6,906 bases of DNA from Synergistaceae bacterium (GTDB taxonomy: Bacteria > Synergistota > Synergistia > Synergistales > Synergistaceae). Both the position numbers and the translations under genes were made by a program. Below, piece after piece: positions 1 to 5,881 of the stretch (positions are counted from its first letter, which is position 1; each line of letters opens with the position of its first letter). A model generated the notes under the pieces. It made no database searches. It saw only the letters and a program-made list of their open reading frames with translations, and was not told the DNA's origin. The stretch lies in the NCBI GenBank assembly GCA_031283975.1, contig JAITAT010000158.1:1-6906 (forward strand). The letters run 5' to 3'.

Positions 1-54
1 TGCCTTTAATAATAACACTGGGTTGCATTTATATCAAACGACACAATGAACTTT

Positions 55-75
55 GTCAAGAGTCTACTCATTGAC
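55..75. promoter_or_regulatory. Candidate operator: inverted repeat overlapping the rpiR promoter
   Basis: The left arm GTCAAGAGT (55-63) and the right arm ACTCATTGAC (66-75) pair completely around a two-base centre (CT, 64-65), apart from one extra A at position 70. The right arm covers five of the six bases of the -35 hexamer, so a bound protein would block RNA polymerase. RpiR-family regulators usually bind inverted repeats and often control their own gene, so autoregulation by the downstream product is the obvious hypothesis. The site is seen in the sequence; its function is inferred. It could instead be a chance palindrome. Confidence 0.4.
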
Positions 76-99
76 TTGATATTGTTCCGAGGTTAAAAT
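71..99 (+). promoter_or_regulatory. Sigma70-type promoter of the rpiR-family gene
   Basis: The -35 box TTGACT (71-76, 5 of 6 consensus) and the -10 box TAAAAT (94-99, 5 of 6) are separated by 17 bases, the optimal spacing. The expected transcription start is near 106, giving a leader of about 70 bases before the ATG at 177. The surrounding 1-146 stretch is much more AT-rich than the coding DNA, as expected for a control region. I see no terminator of an upstream gene in positions 1-54. Confidence 0.7.
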
Positions 100-176
100 C
101 ACACAACTTACTAAAGGATTTCAATATTTTCCCGCACCTCTGATAAATGCGGTTGAGGGAAGAAGGAGTGTCGCGG

Positions 177-1043
177 ATGGAGAGCGTTGATCTCCAGAAT
201 ATGATGTTGCAGAAACTTCCTAATTTGCCCAAAAAGGCGAGGCGGGTGACGGAGTATCTGCTGTCGAATATGAGGCACGCCGCGTTCAAGTCAATAGGCG
301 AGGTGGCGGGCGAGCTTCAGGTCTCCAAGGCGCAGTTGGTGCGCGTCGCGCGGGTACTCGGCTTCGACGGTTACGCCGAACTGAAATCCTGCTTTCAAAA
401 GACGATATTGGAGCAGATAAATCCCGCCGCTCTTCTCGTAAAAGCAACGGATATGAAGGACGAGCTTCCGGAGAAAATCCTGCAAGCCGAGCGCGCCAAT
501 ATCGAAGACACCTGGACGCAAACCGACATGAACAAGGTGGGAGAGTTCTGCCGCATGGTCGAAAGCGCCCGCTGCAACGCCTTTGCCGGGCTGGGAATAT
601 CCGCTTTGGTCATGGAACTCGCCTATATGCGATTCTGCGTCATGGGTCTGCCGTCGATGCTGATGAAGCGCGGCTGCCTGTCGCTCGTCGAACAAATACG
701 CTGTATTCCTAAAGACAGCCTGATAATAGCCTGCGATATGCCGAATTACGCCGTCGACGTGACCGAAGCCATGCGGGAAGGACACGAAAACGGCGTCAAG
801 ATCGCCGTCATCACCGACAGCCCGGCCGCTCCAATATGCGCTTACGCGTCGCTGTCGTTTTTCGTGTCGGCCGCGAGCCCCACGGTTGGCAGCAGCATAA
901 TTGGACCCATATTCCAGCTGCACCTGCTGACTTCGTCTTTAGTCGTCCACCTCGGCGAGCCCGCGCGCGTGGCGATGGAAAAAGAGGCGCGCTACCTGCG
1001 CGACGAGAGGTTTTTCCACCCGATTTTCGGGCTGAAATATTAG
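177..1043 (+). CDS. RpiR/MurR-family transcriptional regulator (HTH + SIS domains)
   Basis: A 288-residue DNA-binding regulator of the RpiR family, whose members sense phosphosugars or related metabolites through a C-terminal SIS domain. Residues about 10-78 form the N-terminal helix-turn-helix: a SIGEVAGELQVSKAQLVRVAR stretch followed by LGFDGYAELK, the family's characteristic S-x-x-x-x-x-R-x-x-x-x-LGF-x-GY-x-ELK pattern. Residues about 120-265 are the SIS domain, with GLGISALVMELAYMRF at 138-153 and the strand-loop-helix DSLIIACDMPNYAVDVTEAM at 180-199. Overall length matches the family (about 280-300). The start at 177 is chosen because AAGGAG (163-168) lies 8 bases upstream; an in-frame ATG at 147 would add ten residues and has no such site. 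The usual Ser-rich phosphosugar loop is missing (ACDMPNY instead of roughly ISxSGxT), so the ligand cannot be named. The gene ends by overlapping the convergent aspS stop codon. Family assignment is firm; the regulated pathway is unknown. Confidence 0.9.
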   Translation: MESVDLQNMMLQKLPNLPKKARRVTEYLLSNMRHAAFKSIGEVAGELQVSKAQLVRVARVLGFDGYAELKSCFQKTILEQINPAALLVKATDMKDELPEKILQAERANIEDTWTQTDMNKVGEFCRMVESARCNAFAGLGISALVMELAYMRFCVMGLPSMLMKRGCLSLVEQIRCIPKDSLIIACDMPNYAVDVTEAMREGHENGVKIAVITDSPAAPICAYASLSFFVSAASPTVGSSIIGPIFQLHLLTSSLVVHLGEPARVAMEKEARYLRDERFFHPIFGLKY

Positions 1044-2845
1044 ACCGGCTCTCGCGGAGATTCCTCCGGGGCGGTGGAGATGATGAAAAGCTGGTCGAGC
1101 TGACTTCGCTCCACCCCTGACGGAGCGCCGGAGAGCGGACACTGCGCTTTCTGGTTTTTTGGAAACGCTATCACGTCTCTGATGGATTTCGCGCCGCACA
1201 TCAGCATGACCAGCCTGTCGAGACCGAGAGCGATTCCTCCGTGCGGCGGAGCGCCGAACGACAGCGCGTCGACGAGGAACCCGAAACGTTCTTTGGCCGT
1301 GTCGGGCGAGATGCCCAGCGCGTCGAAAACCGCGCGCTGAGTTTCGGGATTGTGTATCCTTATCGAGCCGCCGCCAAGCTCCGTCCCGTTCAGCACTATG
1401 TCGTAGGCCCTGGCGCGCGCCCTTTCCGGATCGGATTTCATGAAACCGGCGTCCTCGTCCATCGGGGCCGTAAAGGGATGATGCACCGAGAACCAGCGGC
1501 CTTCTTCCTCGTTCCATTCGTAGAGCGGAAATTCGGTCACCCACAGAAATTTCCATCCCTCGCCCGCCAGCCCGCGGGCTCGGGCCGTTTCGAGACGTAT
1601 CTGCCCCAGTATCCCGCACGCTTTGACCCAGTTGTCGCCGGCCACGATGAACAGCGCGTCGTCGCCGGTGAGGCCCGATATTTCGATCAGCGCGCGCTGT
1701 CCCGCGTCCGTCAAAAATTTCGTGAGAGGCCCTTTCAGCGCGCCGTCCTTTATCTGGAAATTGGCCATGCCGGAAGCGCCGAGTTCTTTGGCGCGGGCTT
1801 CCCATTCCGATAATTCCCTGCGCGACAGCGTTCCGCCTCCGGGAAGCCGCAGGCCCTTTACCGCGCCGCCGTTCGAGAGCAGGGCGGAGAACGGGTTTTC
1901 GCCGTCCCTGAACGCGGCCGAGAGGTCTTTTATCTCCATGTCGATTCGCAGATCCGGCTTGTCGCTGCCGTAGCGCTCCATCGCTTCTTTCCAAGTGAGG
2001 CGCGGAATGGGCGCGGCGATATCGGCTCCGGCGATCTCCTTGAAAAGACCCGCCAGATACGGCTCTACGATGGACATTACGTCGTCCTCGGTGACGAAGC
2101 TCATCTCCACGTCTATCTGCGTAAATTCGGGCTGTCTGTCGGCCCTCAAGTCCTCGTCCCTGAAACATTTGGCTATCTGGAAATATTTGTCGCACCCGCT
2201 TACCATCAGAATCTGCTTGTATATCTGCGGTGACTGGGGAAGCGCGTAAAACTCGCCCGGGTTCACCCTGCTCGGGACGAGGTAGTCCCTGGCCCCTTCG
2301 GGCGTCGACTTTGTGAACACCGGCGTTTCGACCTCCAGGAAGCCGTTACCGTCGAAATAGTTGCGCGTGTATTGCGTCACCCTGTGGCGCAGGCGCAGGT
2401 TTTTCTGCATCCCCTCGCGGCGCAGGTCGATGTAACGGTACTTCATGCGCAGATCCTCGCTCACGCCGTCAGCTCCGTCCGGGTCGAACGGGGGAAGCGC
2501 GCTTTGGGACAGCAGGAGGAATTCCGACGCCATAAGTTCGACGCCCCCGGTGGCGAGGGCGGGGTTTTCGGTGCCCTCCGGGCGTCCGCGAATGACTCCG
2601 CGAACGGCAAGGACGTATTCGGAGCGCAGGTTCCTCGCCCGCGAGTGAACCTCCGGCGCCAGTTCGGGGTTGAAAACTATCTGAGTCACTCCCGTATAGT
2701 CCCACAACTCTATGAATATTATGCCGCCTAGGTCGCGCCGGGCCCTCAGCCAGCCGTTCAGCACGGCTGTTTTGCCTTCGTCCGATACCCTCGGTTCGCC
2801 GCATCTCATCGTGTGCTTCCATTCGTTCGTAAAAACGCCCGTCAT
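1040..2845 (-). CDS. aspS: Aspartate--tRNA ligase (AspRS), bacterial type
   Basis: Class II aminoacyl-tRNA synthetase that makes Asp-AMP and transfers aspartate to tRNA in the cytoplasm. The 601 residues match bacterial AspRS length (about 590). Domains in order: N-terminal OB-fold anticodon-binding domain (about 25-110, with GWLRARRDLGGIIF), catalytic core from about 130 with YRYIDLRR, TPEGARDYLVPSR and ALPQSPQ, motif 2 FRDEDLRADRQPEFTQIDVE (228-247), RYGSDKPDLR (291-300), the bacterial GAD insertion (about 305-415), GGGSIRIHN (491-499) and motif 3 GGIALGLDRLVML (536-548). The start at 2845 is chosen because its ATG overlaps the hisS stop as ATGA, with AGAGG a short distance upstream. An ATG at 2866 would add seven residues but lacks a ribosome site. 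Residue L39 resembles discriminating enzymes and G91 resembles non-discriminating ones, so whether it also charges tRNA-Asn is open. Probably co-transcribed and translationally coupled with hisS. Confidence 0.97.
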   Translation of the reverse strand: MTGVFTNEWKHTMRCGEPRVSDEGKTAVLNGWLRARRDLGGIIFIELWDYTGVTQIVFNPELAPEVHSRARNLRSEYVLAVRGVIRGRPEGTENPALATGGVELMASEFLLLSQSALPPFDPDGADGVSEDLRMKYRYIDLRREGMQKNLRLRHRVTQYTRNYFDGNGFLEVETPVFTKSTPEGARDYLVPSRVNPGEFYALPQSPQIYKQILMVSGCDKYFQIAKCFRDEDLRADRQPEFTQIDVEMSFVTEDDVMSIVEPYLAGLFKEIAGADIAAPIPRLTWKEAMERYGSDKPDLRIDMEIKDLSAAFRDGENPFSALLSNGGAVKGLRLPGGGTLSRRELSEWEARAKELGASGMANFQIKDGALKGPLTKFLTDAGQRALIEISGLTGDDALFIVAGDNWVKACGILGQIRLETARARGLAGEGWKFLWVTEFPLYEWNEEEGRWFSVHHPFTAPMDEDAGFMKSDPERARARAYDIVLNGTELGGGSIRIHNPETQRAVFDALGISPDTAKERFGFLVDALSFGAPPHGGIALGLDRLVMLMCGAKSIRDVIAFPKNQKAQCPLSGAPSGVERSQLDQLFIISTAPEESPREPV

Positions 2846-4116
2846 TTCGCCAGCGCCTCTTTCCATGACAATATTTTCGCGGTCGCGAGATCCCTCGGCG
2901 TGGTCTCCTGGCTGCCGTCCGACATATTTTTCACGGTCGCCGAACCGGAGGACATCTCATCCTCTCCTATTATACAGACGAATTTCGCGCCCCTCTGCGA
3001 CGCGTATTTCATCTGCGCTTTGATCGAACGCGCCGTGAAATTCATGTCGGACGCGATTCCTTTCGCGCGAAGTTCGTGAACCAGCAGCGACGCCGCATAC
3101 TCACTCCCCGCCGTCGATATCACGAACACTTCGGTTTGCGGTTCGCCGCCCATGAAAACACCCTGGGCCTCCATCGTGATGACTATTCTCTCTATGCCCG
3201 ACGCGAAGCCGACTCCTGGTACTTCGGGGCCGCCGATGGCCTCGGCGAGGTTGTCGTAACGCCCTCCGCCGCACACCGCGTTTTGCGCCCCGAGGTCGCC
3301 GGACAGAATTTCGTAAGCGGTCTTCGTGTAATAGTCGAGCCCGCGAACCAGTTTGTTGTCCACTCTGACGTCCGCGCCCAGTTTCGCGAGTCCCCGCTCG
3401 ACGGTTCTGAAATGTTCGCCGCACTCGTCGCACAGGGAATCGATCACAGGCGGGGCTGAGTCGGTCAGTTTCCCGCATTCTGTTTTCTTGCAGTCCAGGA
3501 TGCGCAAAGGGTTCCTGTCGAAGCGCTCCCTGCAAGTCTCGCAGAGATCGCCCAAGCGTGACTCGAAGAATTTTTTGAGCGTTTCGCGGTAATTCGGCCT
3601 GCACTTGGGACAGCCGACCGAGTTGATCAGCACTTGAAGGTTCGATAGCCCCAGCCTTCTGTATATCTCCATCGAAGAGTCGATCGTCTCGATGTCGGCA
3701 AACGGGCTGGATACTCCCAAAATTTCAAAATCTATCTGCGCGAACTGGCGGTTGCGTCCCTTCTGAGGGCGCTCATAACGGAACATTGGCCCCCATCCCC
3801 ACAGTTTCACGGGCTGAGGCCCGTGGTTCAATCCGTTTTCCAGGTACGAGCGCATCATAGAGGCCGTCAGTTCCGGTCTCAGCGTGATGCTCCGCCCTCC
3901 CCTGTCGGTGAACGTGTACATCTCCTTTTCGACGACGTCGGTGGCGTCGCCGATCCCCCTGCTGAACAGTTCGGTATGTTCGAATATGGGGAGGATAGCT
4001 TCTTTGAAACCGAAATCCTCCGCCACGCTTCGCGCCGTGTTCACCACGCGGGCCCATTTCCACGATTCGCTCCCGAGTACGTCGTATGTTCCCTTGGGGG
4101 CTTTTATAGCTTCCAT
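2842..4116 (-). CDS. hisS: Histidine--tRNA ligase (HisRS)
   Basis: Class II synthetase that charges tRNA-His in the cytoplasm, normally as a homodimer. The 424 residues match the usual bacterial length. Seen in order: IKAPKGTYDVL (4-14, the conserved N terminus), TDVVEKEMYTF (59-69), LRPELTAS (79-86), motif 2 GPMFRYERPQKGRNRQFAQIDFE (109-131), the insertion domain, the His-specific LVRGLDYYTKTAYEI (256-270), GGGRYDNL (283-290), motif 3 GVGFASGIERI (301-311), and an anticodon-binding domain from about 325. Eight cysteines in four pairs (CPKC 169-172, CETC 192-195, C209/C214, CDEC 229-232) are typical of the subtype with a Cys-rich, probably metal-binding insertion. The start at 4116 is chosen because GGAGAAGG lies 5 bases upstream and the protein then begins just before the conserved IKAPKGT. 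In-frame ATGs at 4131 and 4167 are alternatives; the latter has GGGAGGT but 13 bases away. First gene of the hisS-aspS operon. Confidence 0.96.
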   Translation of the reverse strand: MEAIKAPKGTYDVLGSESWKWARVVNTARSVAEDFGFKEAILPIFEHTELFSRGIGDATDVVEKEMYTFTDRGGRSITLRPELTASMMRSYLENGLNHGPQPVKLWGWGPMFRYERPQKGRNRQFAQIDFEILGVSSPFADIETIDSSMEIYRRLGLSNLQVLINSVGCPKCRPNYRETLKKFFESRLGDLCETCRERFDRNPLRILDCKKTECGKLTDSAPPVIDSLCDECGEHFRTVERGLAKLGADVRVDNKLVRGLDYYTKTAYEILSGDLGAQNAVCGGGRYDNLAEAIGGPEVPGVGFASGIERIVITMEAQGVFMGGEPQTEVFVISTAGSEYAASLLVHELRAKGIASDMNFTARSIKAQMKYASQRGAKFVCIIGEDEMSSGSATVKNMSDGSQETTPRDLATAKILSWKEALAK

Positions 4117-4121
4117 TATGA

Positions 4122-4129
4122 CCTTCTCC
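4122..4129 (-). promoter_or_regulatory. Ribosome binding site supporting the hisS start at 4116
   Basis: Read on the minus strand this is GGAGAAGG, ending 5 bases before the ATG at 4116-4114. A second Shine-Dalgarno-like GGGAGGT (4187-4181) sits 13 bases before the upstream ATG at 4167, an unusually long gap. The closer site and the fit to the HisRS N terminus favour 4116, but a 441-residue product from 4167 cannot be excluded. I could not find a convincing minus-strand promoter in 4168-4272. Confidence 0.5.
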
Positions 4130-4259
4130 ATTCGTCCGTTCCCTCGCTTGCCAGTGACATACGACATAATATTATCACAAACCTCCCTGGGTAAGAGCGA
4201 TAACCTTCCCTTCTGTCTCTCTCGTATATCCTCACCCGCATAATTGAATATTTACGATA

Positions 4260-4287
4260 TTGATACGGAAACATGGGCCGCTATAAT
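4260..4287 (+). promoter_or_regulatory. Near-consensus sigma70-type promoter of htrA
   Basis: The -35 box TTGATA (4260-4265, 5 of 6 consensus) and a perfect -10 box TATAAT (4282-4287) are 16 bases apart. Transcription should begin near 4294, giving a leader of about 33 bases before the TTG start codon at 4327. An in-frame ATG at 4273 lies between the two promoter boxes and therefore would not be on the mRNA. The strength of the promoter suggests constant, substantial expression by the main sigma factor rather than dependence on a dedicated envelope-stress sigma factor. Confidence 0.75.
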
Positions 4288-4313
4288 AAATTCAGCCGGT
4301 GGGTAAAATTAAC

Positions 4314-4320
4314 GGAGGTG
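4314..4320 (+). promoter_or_regulatory. Ribosome binding site that fixes the htrA TTG start
   Basis: GGAGGTG is a full-strength Shine-Dalgarno sequence. The GGAGG core (4314-4318) is 8 bases before the TTG at 4327-4329, which is ideal spacing. Translation from that TTG yields a protein beginning exactly with a standard signal peptide, which supports the assignment. Confidence 0.75.
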
Positions 4321-4326
4321 GAAAAT

Positions 4327-5739
4327 TTGAAAGGATACAAAAAAGTTTTTGTGGGATTAGTTGTGGCGGCATTGGGCGTATTTTTTACATCGGGCGCTTT
4401 TGCCGCGGCGGATATATACGCCGACAACCCGATAGTAAAAATAGTGAAGGAATGCTCTCCTGCCGTCGTCAATATCGACACGGAGACCATGGTCACGAGG
4501 AGTCCCCATCCGTTCGCGGACGATCCGTTTTTCAGGGAGTTCTTCGGCAGGGAATTCGACAATTTCAAGCGCTCGGTTCCAATGCGGGGCAAGGGTTCCG
4601 GTCTGATAGTGGACGGAAATGAAGGGTACATACTCACCAATAACCACGTCGTCGGCGACGCGGACAAGATAACCGTCACTCTGATGGACGGCCGCACGCT
4701 CGACGCCGACCTGATAGGCAAGGACCCCACGTTTGACCTCGCGGTCATCAAGGTGAAGGAGAAAAACCTCCCCAGCCTGCCGCTCGGCGATTCGGACGCG
4801 GCGGAAGTGGGAGAATGGGTGGTCGCCATAGGCAATCCCCACGGTTTTGAAAACACCGTCACCGTCGGCATCGTATCGGCCAAAAACCGCACGCTCCAGG
4901 CCGCCGACATCAATTTTCAGGGTTTCATGCAGACCGACGCGGCAATCAACCCAGGAAACAGCGGAGGCCCCCTTATCAATCTCAAGGGCGAAGTGGTCGG
5001 AATCAACACGGCCATCGTCCCCTACGCTCAGGGGATAGGGTTCGCGGTGCCGGTCAACATGGCCAAGCAGATAATGAACGAACTCATCGAAACCGGCGAG
5101 GTAAAAAGAGGATGGCTCGGCGTCGCGCTGCAGGATCTGACCCCGGGCTTTGCGGATGAGTACAAAGTTCCGGTTGAGAACGGCGCGGTCATAGCGGACG
5201 TCGTGTCCGGCTCCCCCGCCAGCGAGTCCGGTTTGCGCAGGGGCGACACCATAGTCGCCATAGACGGCGGCGAAATGAAAAAAAGCCAGGACGTAGTCCT
5301 TTACATACGCAATAAATTCTCCGGGGACACCGTCACCGTGGACATATACCGCGATTCGCGGAAACAGTCCGTCAAAGTCAAATTGGGCACGCTGTCCGAC
5401 GAAAACGATTCGCGCCGTTCTTCCAGAGGCCCCAGAGAGAGGCGCGGCGATAACCGGGAGTCTTCCACCCGGGTGGGCGCGACCGTAAGCCCCATAACGC
5501 CGAGGCTCAAGGAAAATTATGACCTTTCGTCCGACAAGGGATTGGTGATAGTCGGCGTGGAACGCGGCTCGATCTCCGAAGAGATGGGCCTGAGAGAAGG
5601 CGATCAGATCCTCGAAGTCAACCGCCGCGCGGTTGAAACGGTGTCCGATTGGGAACGCGCCCTGCGGGGCGACGCCAAAACGATAGTCGTTCTTGTGGTC
5701 CGCGAAGGACAGACGCGATATTTCACCTATAAAAAATAA
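4327..5739 (+). CDS. htrA: HtrA/DegP-family periplasmic serine protease, two PDZ domains
   Basis: Trypsin-fold S1C protease and probable chaperone that degrades misfolded envelope proteins. The 470-residue product starts at a TTG (see the ribosome site at 4314). Residues 1-26 are a signal peptide: KGYKK basic end, a hydrophobic core (VFVGLVVAALGVFF) and a GAFA cleavage site, so the enzyme is exported. A DegP-like LA-loop sequence DPFFREFFG lies at 66-74. The catalytic triad is complete: His107 (TNNHVV), Asp137 (TFDLAVI) and Ser212 (GNSGGP). PDZ1 spans about 255-352 (GWLGVALQDLTP onward, SPASESGLRRGDTIVAIDG). A charged, low-complexity linker rich in Arg, Ser, Asp and Glu follows at about 357-382. 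PDZ2 spans about 385-468 (RGSISEEMGLREGDQILEVN). Length and two-PDZ layout match DegP/DegQ/MucD. It has its own promoter and terminator, so it looks monocistronic. Which DegP/DegQ/MucD subgroup it belongs to cannot be told from the sequence alone. Confidence 0.95.
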   Translation: MKGYKKVFVGLVVAALGVFFTSGAFAAADIYADNPIVKIVKECSPAVVNIDTETMVTRSPHPFADDPFFREFFGREFDNFKRSVPMRGKGSGLIVDGNEGYILTNNHVVGDADKITVTLMDGRTLDADLIGKDPTFDLAVIKVKEKNLPSLPLGDSDAAEVGEWVVAIGNPHGFENTVTVGIVSAKNRTLQAADINFQGFMQTDAAINPGNSGGPLINLKGEVVGINTAIVPYAQGIGFAVPVNMAKQIMNELIETGEVKRGWLGVALQDLTPGFADEYKVPVENGAVIADVVSGSPASESGLRRGDTIVAIDGGEMKKSQDVVLYIRNKFSGDTVTVDIYRDSRKQSVKVKLGTLSDENDSRRSSRGPRERRGDNRESSTRVGATVSPITPRLKENYDLSSDKGLVIVGVERGSISEEMGLREGDQILEVNRRAVETVSDWERALRGDAKTIVVLVVREGQTRYFTYKK

Positions 5740-5762
5740 CGCTCACAGAAATTTTTACTTTG

Positions 5763-5792
5763 GCTCCCGGCTGCGCCGGGAGCATTTTTTTT
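5763..5792 (+). terminator. Intrinsic terminator of htrA
   Basis: A nine-base-pair GC-rich stem, GCTCCCGGC (5763-5771) pairing perfectly with GCCGGGAGC (5775-5783), closes a TGC loop and is followed after one A by eight consecutive T (5785-5792). It lies 23 bases after the htrA stop codon. This is a textbook Rho-independent terminator and separates htrA from the transketolase gene transcriptionally. Confidence 0.93.
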
Positions 5793-5819
5793 CAAAATAA
5801 TCCTCCATAGTGTTAAAAT
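5791..5819 (+). promoter_or_regulatory. Promoter of the transketolase gene, extended -10 type
   Basis: The -10 box TAAAAT (5814-5819, 5 of 6 consensus) is preceded by TG one base upstream (5811-5812), making an extended -10 element. A weak -35 box TTCAAA (5791-5796, 4 of 6) sits 17 bases away and uses the last two T of the htrA terminator tract. Transcription would begin near 5826, about 56 bases before the TTG at 5882. The in-frame ATG at 5831 would then be almost leaderless, which argues against it as the start. Confidence 0.5.
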
Positions 5820-5881
5820 ATTCCGGGCGGATGAATGATGAAGATTTATATCGCTGGTTGTTTGGAAGGGGATCGATAAGT

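Noticed and set aside
68..289. A 73-codon minus-strand open frame across the rpiR promoter
   Set aside because: It covers the promoter and ribosome site and shows no motif, so it is probably chance.
291..923. A 210-codon minus-strand open frame opposite the rpiR-type gene
   Set aside because: The plus-strand frame has strong RpiR/SIS similarity and a ribosome site, while the antisense frame has no family signature.
1019..1031. Small hairpin CCCGA-TTT-TCGGG near the end of rpiR as a possible bidirectional terminator
   Set aside because: The stem is only five base pairs and no T tract follows it on either strand.
1241..1813. A 190-codon plus-strand open frame antisense to aspS
   Set aside because: No ribosome site or recognisable domain, and it is entirely covered by AspRS catalytic and insertion domains.
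939..2195. A 418-codon open frame on the minus strand in a different frame from aspS
   Set aside because: It lies within the clear aspS coding sequence and its translation is a compositionally skewed Arg/Gly/Ala-rich string with no recognisable motif. It is a by-product of GC-rich codons.
4168..4272. Search for a hisS promoter or T-box-like leader on the minus strand
   Set aside because: Only isolated -10-like words (for example GATAAT near 4175) with no matching -35 at proper spacing. No T-box or other structured leader could be recognised by eye.
4281..4913. A 210-codon minus-strand open frame opposite the start of htrA
   Set aside because: It is antisense to the protease domain with its catalytic His and Asp, runs across the htrA promoter, and has no family features of its own.
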